Below are positions 14,663 through 22,494 of a DNA stretch of 32,430 nt, piece after piece. The notes under the pieces were generated by a model, which saw nothing but the letters and a program-made list of their open reading frames with translations, was not told where the DNA came from and made no database searches. The translations under genes were made by a program, and so were the position numbers. The stretch spans positions 1 through 32,430 of the forward strand of contig JAEUHQ010000187.1 of the NCBI GenBank assembly GCA_016794565.1, written 5' to 3'. The stretch's first letter is position 1; each line of letters begins with the position of its first letter. The DNA is from Planctomycetota bacterium. GTDB taxonomy: Bacteria; Planctomycetota; UBA1135; UBA2386.

Positions 14663-14831
14663 GGGATCTCCTTTGGGTTCGTGTCGAGGAATCGGACGGA
14701 CCGGCGTCAGGCGGAATCGGCGCGCCGGTGCGCGACCTTGACCGCCTGGTCTCGCGGCGAGACACCGCGTGCGAGCGACTCCGGTCAAGTCCGGTGGCGT
14801 CCTCGGACGATGGGCAGCAGCGAGGCATCCC

Positions 14832-16004
14832 ATGGGATCGGAGCTTTCGCGAATCGTCGTCTCCACGTCACTGCTCGCCGTGTGCGCACTGGCGCAGAAC
14901 ACGACGGTGCCGGCCACGATGGACGGCATCGAGGGCGGCGGCGGCACGAGCATCCCGTTCGGCAGCAACCTCGCGTGCCGCTACCAGGCGCTCTACGACG
15001 TCGAAGAGCTCCCGTGGACCGGGCCGCGCGTCATCACGGGGATCTCGTTGCGCGCGGACAACACGCCCGCCGGTCTGGCGATGGCCGGCAAGCAGTTCCT
15101 CGACATCTCCATCCTGATGTCGACGAGTCCGCGCAGGGCGGCGGACGCGAGTTCCACGTTCGCCGACAACTACGGCATCGACGCGACCTGGGTCGTGAAC
15201 CACCAGATCACGGCGCTGCCCGCGCAGCCGATCGTCGCGTCGGGTCCGCGCGCCGCGAACATCGACTTCACGTTCACCGTGCCGTGGGCGTACGGTCTGA
15301 CTCCCGCGATCGGCACCGGCCCGGCGCCGACGAGCCTGCTCGTGGAGATCTGGATCCACTCGCAGCCGAGTGGTGTCTACCGCATCGACAACCTCAGCAG
15401 TTGCACTTCGCCGACCGCGACGTTCGGCAACCAGGGGCCCGCCTGCGCCGTTCCCGGCAAGCAACCGGTCGCTTTGACGACGGACACGACGATGCTCGCC
15501 GGCAGCCCGTTCGCGTGGCACATCGCGAACGCGGACGCGAACGCGATCTTCCTCGTCGGTCTCGGGACGTCCGGCACGGGCAGCTTCCTCGGTCAGGCGG
15601 CGTGGGCCCTGCCGATGCCGTTGTTCGATCCCGCCAACCCGTCGGTGCCCTGGCCCACGTTCCCGTACCTGGGCTACTCGGCGCCCGATTGCTGGTTGAA
15701 CATCGACCCCGTCCTGTGGCTCGGCGGCGTCTGCGATCCGGCCGGCGTCGGCTACACGAGCATCGACATCCCGCCGGGTCGCGAGATGGTCGGCGCCACG
15801 TACTACGGGCAGGCTCTCGTCGTCGCGCCGACCGCGAATCCGCTGCGCCTCGTCACGTCCGACGGTCGTTCGGCGACGGTCTGCGGGCCGCTCGGTGTGG
15901 CGCGCGTCTTCTCCTTCTACAACACCACGACGGTGCCGCCGCAGCCTTTGCCTCTGACGGGCTCGATGCAGGTGGGTGTCGGCCCGATCTTCGACGTGCA
16001 CTGA
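14832..16004 (+). CDS. Secreted protein of unknown function
   Basis: 390 residues. The ATG at 14832 has GAGG about 7 nt upstream and opens a signal peptide (MGSELSRIVVSTSLLAVCAL then AQN). The mature part is beta-rich, with many Gly, Pro and aromatic residues and a few Cys (CTS...CAVP, DCW, VCDP, VCGP) that may pair outside the cytoplasm. Segments such as GYTSIDIPPGREMVGATYYG and ANPLRLVTSDGRSATVCGPL look like a C-terminal beta-sandwich of the kind attached to planctomycete exported proteins. It is divergent from the membrane-protein gene at 13079-14662, with about 170 bp between them for promoters. No enzymatic motif seen. Confidence 0.85.
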   Translation: MGSELSRIVVSTSLLAVCALAQNTTVPATMDGIEGGGGTSIPFGSNLACRYQALYDVEELPWTGPRVITGISLRADNTPAGLAMAGKQFLDISILMSTSPRRAADASSTFADNYGIDATWVVNHQITALPAQPIVASGPRAANIDFTFTVPWAYGLTPAIGTGPAPTSLLVEIWIHSQPSGVYRIDNLSSCTSPTATFGNQGPACAVPGKQPVALTTDTTMLAGSPFAWHIANADANAIFLVGLGTSGTGSFLGQAAWALPMPLFDPANPSVPWPTFPYLGYSAPDCWLNIDPVLWLGGVCDPAGVGYTSIDIPPGREMVGATYYGQALVVAPTANPLRLVTSDGRSATVCGPLGVARVFSFYNTTTVPPQPLPLTGSMQVGVGPIFDVH

Positions 16005-16034
16005 TCTCCGGCTGTGGCCCGAGACGGCGCGATC

Positions 16035-16051
16035 TCCGCGGCGAACGCGGA
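16035..16051 (+). terminator. Terminator-like hairpin after the secreted-protein gene
   Basis: Six-bp stem TCCGCG/CGCGGA with a 5-nt loop, 30 nt after the stop, followed by a pyrimidine-rich stretch (TCCGTCCCTTGCC). It separates the secreted protein from ispH. Confidence 0.35.
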
Positions 16052-16099
16052 TCCGTCCCTTGCCCCGTTCGCGGCGCGGCCCGACACTGGGCGGCCCAC

Positions 16100-17020
16100 A
16101 TGAAGGTCCTGCTCTGTCGGCCGCGCGGCTTCTGCGCCGGCGTCGAACGCGCGATCGAGACCGTCGAGCGCGCGCTGAAGAAGTTCGGTCGGCCGGTGTA
16201 CGTCCGCCACGAGATCGTCCACAACAAGCTGGTCGTGGAAGACCTGGTGCAGAAGGGCGCGATCTTCGTCGACGACCTCGCCGACGTGCCCGCCGGGAGC
16301 CACGTGATCTTCAGTGCGCACGGCGTGGCGCCGGACGTGTTCGCGCAGGCGGGCAAGTACCAGTTGCATTCGATCGATGCGACGTGCCCGCTCGTGACGA
16401 AGGTCCACGTCGAGGCGCGGCGGTTCGCAGCGCGCGGACTCACGATCCTCTTGATCGGCCACGAGGACCACGTCGAGGTCGAGGGTGTCGTCGGCGAAGC
16501 GCCCGATCGAACGATCGTCGTCGCCACGCCAGAGGAGGCCGAGGCCGTGCAGGTGCCGGATCCGACGCGTGTCGCGGTGCTGACGCAGACCACGCTCAGT
16601 GTCGACGAGGCGATGCGCGTGATGAAGGTGCTGCAGCGTCGCTTCCCGAAGCTGCAGGCGCCGCGCAAGGAAGACATCTGCTACGCGACCACCAACCGCC
16701 AGATGGCCGTGAAGAGCCTGCGCGGCAAGGTCGATCTCTGGCTCGTCATCGGCGACCGGATGAGCAGCAACAGCAACCGCCTGCGCGAGATCGCCGCCGA
16801 TTCCGGCGTGTCCGCGCACCTGCTCCTCGGTGCGAACGAGATCCGCACCGAGTGGTTCGCCGGCGTGAAGACGGTCGGCGTCACGTCCGGCGCGAGCACG
16901 CCGGAGAGCAGTGTCTCCACCGTCGTGAAGCGCCTGCGCGAACTCGGCGCGACGTCCGTCGAGCAGATCGACGGCATCCCCGAGACCATCGAGTTCATGT
17001 TGCCGCACGAAGTGCGCTGA
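16100..17020 (+). CDS. ispH: 4-hydroxy-3-methylbut-2-enyl diphosphate reductase
   Basis: Last enzyme of the non-mevalonate (MEP) isoprenoid pathway, an iron-sulphur protein making IPP and DMAPP. It has 306 residues, close to other IspH proteins. The three cluster cysteines are C12 (RGFCAGV), C96 (DATCP) and C194 (DICYATTNRQ). Substrate-binding H41, H74 (SAHG), H124 and E126 (EDHVEVEG) are all present, and the SSNSNRL motif lies at about residues 222-228. The ATG at 16100 gives the expected start MKVLLCRPRGFC. nadE begins 4 nt after its stop, so the two are co-transcribed. Confidence 0.98.
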   Translation: MKVLLCRPRGFCAGVERAIETVERALKKFGRPVYVRHEIVHNKLVVEDLVQKGAIFVDDLADVPAGSHVIFSAHGVAPDVFAQAGKYQLHSIDATCPLVTKVHVEARRFAARGLTILLIGHEDHVEVEGVVGEAPDRTIVVATPEEAEAVQVPDPTRVAVLTQTTLSVDEAMRVMKVLQRRFPKLQAPRKEDICYATTNRQMAVKSLRGKVDLWLVIGDRMSSNSNRLREIAADSGVSAHLLLGANEIRTEWFAGVKTVGVTSGASTPESSVSTVVKRLRELGATSVEQIDGIPETIEFMLPHEVR

Positions 17021-17024
17021 AGCG

Positions 17025-18677
17025 ATGAAGGTCGCGCTCTGCCAGATCGACACCACGGTCGGCGACTTTGCGGGCAACTCGGCGCGCATCGTCGCGGCGG
17101 CGCGCGAGGCGCAGCAACTCGGCGCGCAGCTCGCCGTATTTCCCGAACTCGCGATCTGCGGCTACCCGCCCGAGGACCTGCTCGTCAGTGCGTCGTTCCT
17201 CGCGCGGCACGACGCGATGCTGCGCGAGCTCGCCGCGAACGTGCCTCCCGCGCTGCACGTTCTCGTCGGTTGCGTCGAACGCAACCCCGCGGCGCCCGAT
17301 CGTGGCGGCCGCCCGCTGCACAACGCCGTCGCCATGCTGCACGGCGGCCAGGCCCGCATCGTCGCCAGGAAGAGCCTGTTGCCGACGTACGACGTGTTCG
17401 ACGAGTCGCGCTACTTCGAGCCGTGGACCGCGCCGGGTCGCAACGTCGTGACGCTGCACGGAGTGCGCGTCGGCATCGTCGTCTGCGAGGACGGCTGGAA
17501 CGACGAGCACTTCTTCGACCGCCGCATCTACGCGATCGACCCCGTCGAGGAGGTCGTTCGCGCTGGCGCAGAGATCGTCGTCAACCTGAGCGCGAGCCCG
17601 TGGCTGCGCGGCAAGGAGGCGTTCCGCCACCGCATGGTCGCGGCTGCCGCGGCGCGCCACGGCGTCCCGATGCTCTACGTGAACATGGTCGGCGGCGACG
17701 TCGCGCTGCAGTTCGACGGCGGCTCGCTCGCGGTGAAGTCGACCGGCGTGGCGTGCCAGCCGATCGCGTTCCGCGAGGCCCTGATCGTCGTCGACACCGA
17801 CGAACCGTGGACCGAGACGCCGCGGCCGCAGGCCGTCGAGGCGATGCAGTACGCCGCGATCGTGCAGGGCATCGGCGCGTACCTGCGCAAGTTCGGGTTC
17901 AGGAGCGTCGTGCTCGGCCTGTCCGGCGGCATCGACTCCGCACTCGTCGCGACGCTCGCTGTCGATGCGATCGGCAGGGAGAACGTCGTCGGCGTCGCGA
18001 TGCCGTCGCGATTCAGCAGCGACCATTCGCTCGAGGACGCGAGGGCGCTCGCGACGAACCTCGGCATCCGCTTCGAGGTCCTCCCGATCGACACCGTGCA
18101 GCAGGCGTTCCTCGGCGCGCTCGAACCTTCGTTCGCCGGTACCACGCCCGGTATCGCCGAGGAGAACCTGCAGGCGCGCGTCCGCGGCTCGCTGCTGATG
18201 GCGCTCGCCAACAAACACGGCCATCTCGTGCTGACGACCGGCAACAAGAGCGAGTGCGCGGTCGGGTACTGCACGATCTACGGCGACACGAACGGCGCGC
18301 TCGCGCCGATCGCCGACCTCTGGAAGACCGAGGTCTGGGACCTCGCGCGCTGGATCAACCGCGACGGCGAACGCATTCCGCGCCGTTCGATCGACAAGGC
18401 GCCGTCCGCCGAGCTCCGCCCCGGCCAGCTCGACACCGACAGCCTGCCGCCGTACCCGGAGCTCGATCCGGTGCTGCGCTGCCTCGTCGAGGAGAACCTC
18501 TCCGTCGAAGCGACCGCCGAGCGCACCGGCATGGCGCGGGCGCGCGTCGCGGACCTGTTCGCGAAGATCCAGGCCGCGGAGTGGAAGCGCCACCAGTACC
18601 CGCCGACGCTGAAACTCAGCGAGCGCTGCTGGACCGGTCGGCGCATGCCGATCGCGCACCGCTATCGCGAGAACTGA
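17025..18677 (+). CDS. nadE: Glutamine-dependent NAD+ synthetase
   Basis: Converts nicotinic acid adenine dinucleotide to NAD+ using ATP and glutamine. Two domains are visible in 550 residues. Residues 1 to about 265 are a nitrilase-type glutaminase with the catalytic triad E41 (FPELAICGYPPEDLL), K116 (KSLLPTYDVFDESRYF) and C154 (VCEDGW). From about 275 is the synthetase domain with the ATP P-loop LSGGIDSA at 299-306 and TGNKSECAVGYCTIYGD further on. The length is typical for the bacterial two-domain form. It sits 4 nt after ispH; no functional link between the two is known to me. Confidence 0.97.
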   Translation: MKVALCQIDTTVGDFAGNSARIVAAAREAQQLGAQLAVFPELAICGYPPEDLLVSASFLARHDAMLRELAANVPPALHVLVGCVERNPAAPDRGGRPLHNAVAMLHGGQARIVARKSLLPTYDVFDESRYFEPWTAPGRNVVTLHGVRVGIVVCEDGWNDEHFFDRRIYAIDPVEEVVRAGAEIVVNLSASPWLRGKEAFRHRMVAAAAARHGVPMLYVNMVGGDVALQFDGGSLAVKSTGVACQPIAFREALIVVDTDEPWTETPRPQAVEAMQYAAIVQGIGAYLRKFGFRSVVLGLSGGIDSALVATLAVDAIGRENVVGVAMPSRFSSDHSLEDARALATNLGIRFEVLPIDTVQQAFLGALEPSFAGTTPGIAEENLQARVRGSLLMALANKHGHLVLTTGNKSECAVGYCTIYGDTNGALAPIADLWKTEVWDLARWINRDGERIPRRSIDKAPSAELRPGQLDTDSLPPYPELDPVLRCLVEENLSVEATAERTGMARARVADLFAKIQAAEWKRHQYPPTLKLSERCWTGRRMPIAHRYREN

Positions 18678-18775
18678 CGGGCGCGACGAGCCGGTGGCAT
18701 CGGCGAGTGCACGCCAGCCGACGCCGGGCGGGGTTCGCGCCCAGTTCGCGGCTCGGCCGTGCCGAAAACACCCGC

Positions 18776-19555
18776 GTGAGTCACGGAGACACGAAGCAGG
18801 GACCGTCGTTGCTCGAACGTGTCGACCTCGCGCTGGCGAGCCGGCTCGCCGGTGCGGTGGGGGATCCCGAGCCGCTCGCGGTCGCGCAGCGTGTGCTCGA
18901 TGCCGTGCGCCGGCCGGCGCCGGCCGATGCGACGTTCGTCGCGTCGCTGCTGCGCCTGCGCGGCTTCGTGGTCGACGACGACGATGCGAGCGACGTGATG
19001 CTGGGTCGCCCGACCCGGCTCGGACCGCTGACGCAGGAGCACCGCATGCTGGTCGGGCTCGGCCAGTGCCTGGCTCTCGTTCGTCAGCGCGCGGCGGAAG
19101 GCGCGGCGCCGGACGGCTGGTTCCTCGCCGAGTTGTTCCGCACGATGACGCGCGACCTGCCGCGCTTCCGCAACAACGACCTGCGGCGCGGCCCGCCGTG
19201 GGATGCGCAGCTCTACCTGAGCTATCCGGCGCCCGAGCAGTTGCACGGATTGCTCGGCACGTTCGACCTGCAGCGCAGCTATCGCGACCAGCCGATGCTG
19301 TTCGCGAACCTGCACCCCGTCCGTCAGGGCTTCCGCCTGCTCTGGCGCTTCGCACGCATCGCCCCGTTCCCCGACTTCAACCTCGTGATGGCGTGGCTCG
19401 GCATGAACGCGTGGTTGCAGACGAAGGGCTATCCGCTGGTCGCGGTCGAGAGCGGCGACCAGGAGCTGCTCGCGCGCCTCGTCAGCGGACCGCCGCCGAT
19501 CAAGATCGTTTCGTTCGAGTCGCGCCTCCTGCGCCAGCTCGGCGAATGCGCGTGA
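18776..19555 (+). CDS. Fic-fold protein lacking the catalytic motif (probable pseudoenzyme)
   Basis: 259 residues from a GTG at 18776; no clear ribosome site, so the start is uncertain. The C-terminal half follows the Fic/DOC helical pattern. RFRNNDLRRG and LSYPAPEQLHGLLGTF match the region before the active site. HPVRQGFRLLWRFARIAPFP then GYPLVAVESGDQELLARL match the helices on either side of the Fic loop. Where active Fic enzymes have H-P-F-x-[DE]-G-N-[GK]-R, this protein has A196-P-F-P-D-F-N-L-V. The catalytic His, the loop glycines and the Arg are therefore replaced, while P, F, D and N remain. AMPylation activity is not expected. It follows nadE by about 98 nt. The Fic assignment is by pattern, not by search. 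Confidence 0.7.
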   Translation: MSHGDTKQGPSLLERVDLALASRLAGAVGDPEPLAVAQRVLDAVRRPAPADATFVASLLRLRGFVVDDDDASDVMLGRPTRLGPLTQEHRMLVGLGQCLALVRQRAAEGAAPDGWFLAELFRTMTRDLPRFRNNDLRRGPPWDAQLYLSYPAPEQLHGLLGTFDLQRSYRDQPMLFANLHPVRQGFRLLWRFARIAPFPDFNLVMAWLGMNAWLQTKGYPLVAVESGDQELLARLVSGPPPIKIVSFESRLLRQLGECA

Positions 19556-19652
19556 CGGCGGGTGGTCCAGGTTCCGTTGTTCGTGTAGACGTCGATCGCG
19601 CGGCCCCGACACGTTTCGTGTCCGGTCTTCCGCGCCGCCTCGTGGCGTGCGC

Positions 19653-19679
19653 GCCAGGGTGGCGCGGTCGCACCCTGGC
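19653..19679 (+). terminator. Hairpin downstream of the Fic-like gene
   Basis: Perfect 9-bp inverted repeat GCCAGGGTG/CACCCTGGC with a 9-nt loop, about 97 nt after the Fic-like stop. A smaller GACACG-TTT-CGTGTC hairpin lies at 19608-19622. No T tract follows either. The rest of 19556-19784 shows no gene. Confidence 0.4.
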
Positions 19680-19784
19680 CTCGCCGGCACGCACTCGGAT
19701 CACGTGTCATCCGGAGTTCCACGCATGCGTCGGCATCTTCGAGTCCTGCTTGACAAGCTGTTGGGGGGGCTACCAACACATGGC

Positions 19785-20278
19785 ATGAAGGACACCCTCT
19801 TCGCGGTGCTGGCCGTATTGTTGTTTTGCTCAATTGTGCCGTCGCAGACGGGATGCGCCGCTGACATGCCAGACGCCGTGGCACCGGTGGTCATCCCGCA
19901 GACCATCTTCTCGCCCCAGTACATGGCCGTCTCGGGCTGATTTACGCCTCTGCAGGAAAGCAACGGACAGTGTCCGGACAAGCCTTGCAGCTTCCGTTTC
20001 AACCTCACGGTTACGTTGCAGGTCATTGGCTCTATTTCGCCGCGATTTGACTTGTGCGTGGCATACCCACTGGGTCCACCGGTCGGCTGCTCCCAGCTCG
20101 CGCCAACCACGGTTACGCAAAATGGGGCTTTCTTGGACATACGTTCGACCTGCGGGACTTCACAATGACTCAGGGGTGTGGCTCCGCCTTCGATTGGGTC
20201 ATACAGACGCCGCTACCTCCTCCGTTTTCAGTGGGGCTCGAGATGGTGCGGCTCAACCTGACCTGCACCGGTTGTTGA
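19785..20278 (+). pseudogene. Broken gene for a small secreted Cys-containing protein
   Basis: The ATG at 19785 opens a signal peptide (MKDTLFAVLAVLLFCSIVPS, then QTGC). It continues to a TGA at 19938-19940 after 51 residues. The same frame then carries on past the stop for about 70 more sensible residues (PLQESNGQCPDKPCSFRFNL, then FDLCVAYPLGPPVGCSQL) to a stop after the CGTSQ codons near 20170. A second frame picks up there with TMTQGCGSAFDWVIQTPLPP and ends NLTCTGC at 20278, 7 nt before the next ATG. One in-frame stop plus one frameshift would unite a protein of about 160 residues. Composition is less GC-rich than neighbours. Sequencing error is the main alternative. No family recognised. 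Confidence 0.6.
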
Positions 20279-20285
20279 GGCAAAG

Positions 20286-21092
20286 ATGAAGACGGCCTTG
20301 AATGTGCGGGGGCCCCTATTCGCTGTCGCCCTGGGGATCACCGCACTGGTCTTCGTGTGGCGATCGCAAGGCGCCCCTCCGCCGCGTCCCTCTGTTCCTG
20401 AAGCGACGGGCTTCGAGGAGTCGCCTCCGAACTCACTCGATGGCTTGAGCGAACCGTTCAGATCGCCCGTCGCCGGACCGGTCGCTGCGGACGCGATCGT
20501 CGCGCCGTCTTCGGCCGCACCCGTCCTGACTCTGTCCGGTGTGCTTGAGAAACAGGTACTCGCCGACATCGGTGGCTCGGGCAAGGAGAAGCTGTCGACG
20601 CCGATGACGTTTGGCCAGGCGCTGGCGAGCAAGGCGTACAATCCAGAGAGCAAGGTGCTGACCGTCGATGAAGAATCGACGTTGGCAGCGGTGGTCCAGC
20701 GGCAAAACGGCGAAGACCTGGAAGTCGTCGTCGAGCACGGGCGCGTCATGAAGGCGGCGTTGCTCAGGGCGCTCGCCGCCGGGCAGGTCGAGTCGATCCT
20801 GCTGGATCAGGCCGGGCCGGGAGTCAGCTCGTCCGAAGCGAATCACGCCAACACCGTTCGCAGCAAGCAGCGAGCGGAGATGCTCGAGAACCGACTCGGG
20901 AAGCGCCTGGTCGACTGGGCCTACACCGTCTTCTGGGGCTCCGAGCCGGACGGTGTCGCCCGGTCGAACATCGTCTGGTTCACCAAGCACCAGGAGCCAG
21001 GTGTGTTCGAGGTCCGAAGTCGCATGTTCGCACTCTCCGAACAGCACCAAGCCGAGCTGAAGCAGTTCTTCGCCGACATTCCGCGTCGTTGA
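20286..21092 (+). CDS. Membrane-anchored protein of unknown function
   Basis: 268 residues with one N-terminal hydrophobic helix (PLFAVALGITALVFVW) followed by a Pro/Ala-rich stretch of about 60 residues, so it is probably anchored with the rest outside the cytoplasm. The remainder is a mixed helical domain with SKVLTVDEESTLAAVVQRQN and a Trp-containing segment DWAYTVFWGSEPDGVARSNI. The ATG at 20286 has GAGG about 8 nt upstream, and the gene starts 7 nt after the broken secreted-protein gene, suggesting a former two-gene operon. Codon third positions are less GC-biased than in the housekeeping genes. No family recognised. Confidence 0.8.
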   Translation: MKTALNVRGPLFAVALGITALVFVWRSQGAPPPRPSVPEATGFEESPPNSLDGLSEPFRSPVAGPVAADAIVAPSSAAPVLTLSGVLEKQVLADIGGSGKEKLSTPMTFGQALASKAYNPESKVLTVDEESTLAAVVQRQNGEDLEVVVEHGRVMKAALLRALAAGQVESILLDQAGPGVSSSEANHANTVRSKQRAEMLENRLGKRLVDWAYTVFWGSEPDGVARSNIVWFTKHQEPGVFEVRSRMFALSEQHQAELKQFFADIPRR

Positions 21093-21142
21093 AGGCGGGT
21101 TGCTCCCCGTTTCGAGGTTCTCTCGAGCACGCTCGCCGGGTG

Positions 21143-21562
21143 TCACCGCTCCGTCGCCGCACGGCGCGAATGCACGTCGTCCTCGTCGCCGGAGATGCCG
21201 TTCGGGCCGGGGCTCGTGATCTCGAACCTGCCTGCGCGGTCGCCGGGGATCAGCTCGTACGGATGGCCCCACGGATCGGGCGTCAGCTCTTCGAGGTAGA
21301 TCTTCTTGCCGTCGGCGCCGAGGAGTTCGGTGAGCTCCGGCACGCGGCCGTTGTCGACGAAGAAGAGGCGGGCGGCGTCGTGGAGGATGCGTGCCGTGGT
21401 CTCCGCCGTGCGGACCTTCGCGGTCTCGCCGTGCGCGATGACGTTGTGTGCGACGATCGCCGCGAGCAGACCCATGATCGTGACGACGACCATGATCTCG
21501 ATGAGCGTGAAGCCCGCTTCGGAACGGGCGGGAGAGACATTCGGATCGGGATCGCTTCGCAA
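21143..21562 (-). CDS. GspG-like type II secretion/type IV pilin-family pseudopilin
   Basis: 139 residues with a class III prepilin signal: a short charged leader, then G17 and FTLIEIMVVVTIMGLLAAIV, with Glu at mature position +5. After the long N-terminal helix comes the GspG-type globular part, including YLEELTPDPWGHPYELI and a C-terminal Asp/Gly calcium-loop-like segment (SPGPNGISGDEDD). This strongly resembles the major pseudopilin of type II secretion. I chose a TTG start at 21562 because GCGAGG lies about 8 nt upstream and no ATG or GTG is in frame nearby. No other secretion gene is adjacent. It is 71 nt downstream of birA on the same strand and convergent with the gene to its left. Confidence 0.88.
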   Translation of the reverse strand: MRSDPDPNVSPARSEAGFTLIEIMVVVTIMGLLAAIVAHNVIAHGETAKVRTAETTARILHDAARLFFVDNGRVPELTELLGADGKKIYLEELTPDPWGHPYELIPGDRAGRFEITSPGPNGISGDEDDVHSRRAATER

Positions 21563-21633
21563 TCGGCACCTCGCGCATCGTGCGCGAGGCGATGGGACGC
21601 GGTCCGGTGCGTGTTCTTCCGCTGTGCGCCGCG

Positions 21634-22386
21634 TCAGCCGTTCGCGCGGCGGATGCTGCGCACGACGGCGAGCGGCACGCGCCGGGCGCCGTCGATCTCG
21701 AGCGACGCGAAGTCGAGTGCGGTGAGCACGCCCCTGTCCGTCTCCGCCGCGTCGACCACGACGCGCTGGCCCAGGAGCCCGAGCCGATCGCGGAACACCG
21801 CTTCGAGCGCCGCGTGGTCGCGCGCGACGAGGGCCCGCAGCATCGCGTCGATGCGTTCCGCGATCGCGAGGAGCAGTTCGCCGCGGTCGACTTCGTGTCC
21901 GGTCACGCTCGCGAGCGAACAGGCGGTGTTCTGCAGGTCGGGCGGGAAGCGCACGCGGTTGCAGTTGACGCCGACGCCGATCAGGTAGGTGTCGGGGCTG
22001 CCGACGCCGGCGTCGATCAGGACGCCGCAGAGCTTCCGGCCGTCGAGGAACAGGTCGTTCGGCCACTTGATGCGCAGGTCTCGCCCGGCGAACGGCTCGC
22101 ACGCCTGCAGCACCGCGACCGGCAGCGCGGCGGGCAGGGCCAGCGGCTGCGGGAGGGCGACCGTCGTGCGGAACGTCGCCGCGAGGTCCTGGCCCGGCTC
22201 GTCGTTCCACTCGCGCTGCTGGCGGCCGCGGCCACGGGTCTGGTGGTCGGCCCACCAGATGCCGTCACCGGCCAGAGGTTCGGCAGCCGCCAGATCTTGT
22301 GTCGAAACACACGACGCGACGTGGACCAGGCGCACGAAGCGTGTGCGGTCCTTCAGCAGGGTCTCGATCCGGGCGTGGTCGGGCAT
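21634..22386 (-). CDS. birA: Biotin--[acetyl-CoA-carboxylase] ligase (monofunctional)
   Basis: Attaches biotin to the carrier protein of biotin-dependent carboxylases. At 250 residues it lacks the N-terminal DNA-binding domain of E. coli BirA, so it should not be a repressor. The biotinyl-AMP site is GRGRQQREW at residues 52-60, followed by KWPND at 107-111, KLCGVLID at 118-125 and GVGVNCN. The C-terminal small beta domain is present. The frame remains open far upstream, but the ATG at 22386 gives the standard compact form. It is divergent from the glycosyltransferase gene, with a 108-bp gap. Confidence 0.95.
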   Translation of the reverse strand: MPDHARIETLLKDRTRFVRLVHVASCVSTQDLAAAEPLAGDGIWWADHQTRGRGRQQREWNDEPGQDLAATFRTTVALPQPLALPAALPVAVLQACEPFAGRDLRIKWPNDLFLDGRKLCGVLIDAGVGSPDTYLIGVGVNCNRVRFPPDLQNTACSLASVTGHEVDRGELLLAIAERIDAMLRALVARDHAALEAVFRDRLGLLGQRVVVDAAETDRGVLTALDFASLEIDGARRVPLAVVRSIRRANG

Positions 22387-22494
22387 GCGGCGGGCTGGTC
22401 GGGAAGGTCCGGCATCATCGCCGACTGAAGTCCGGAGCGCATCCGTGCCGATGGTGTGGAGGCGTTGGACGCTGTCGTCCGCGCAGGCAAAGGA

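Noticed and set aside
13415..17020. A 1201-codon plus-strand open frame covering several genes
   Set aside because: Only its last 306 codons (ispH, from 16100) are real; the rest is antisense to the membrane-protein gene or out of frame with the secreted-protein gene.
19750..19778. TTGACA as a sigma-70 -35 before the broken secreted-protein gene
   Set aside because: The only -10-like hexamer (TACCAA) is poor, 15 nt away, and would start transcription at the ATG itself.
19938..19940. TGA read as selenocysteine in the small secreted protein
   Set aside because: No selenocysteine insertion hairpin was seen just after it, the residue context does not resemble known selenoproteins, and a second lesion (frameshift) exists downstream.
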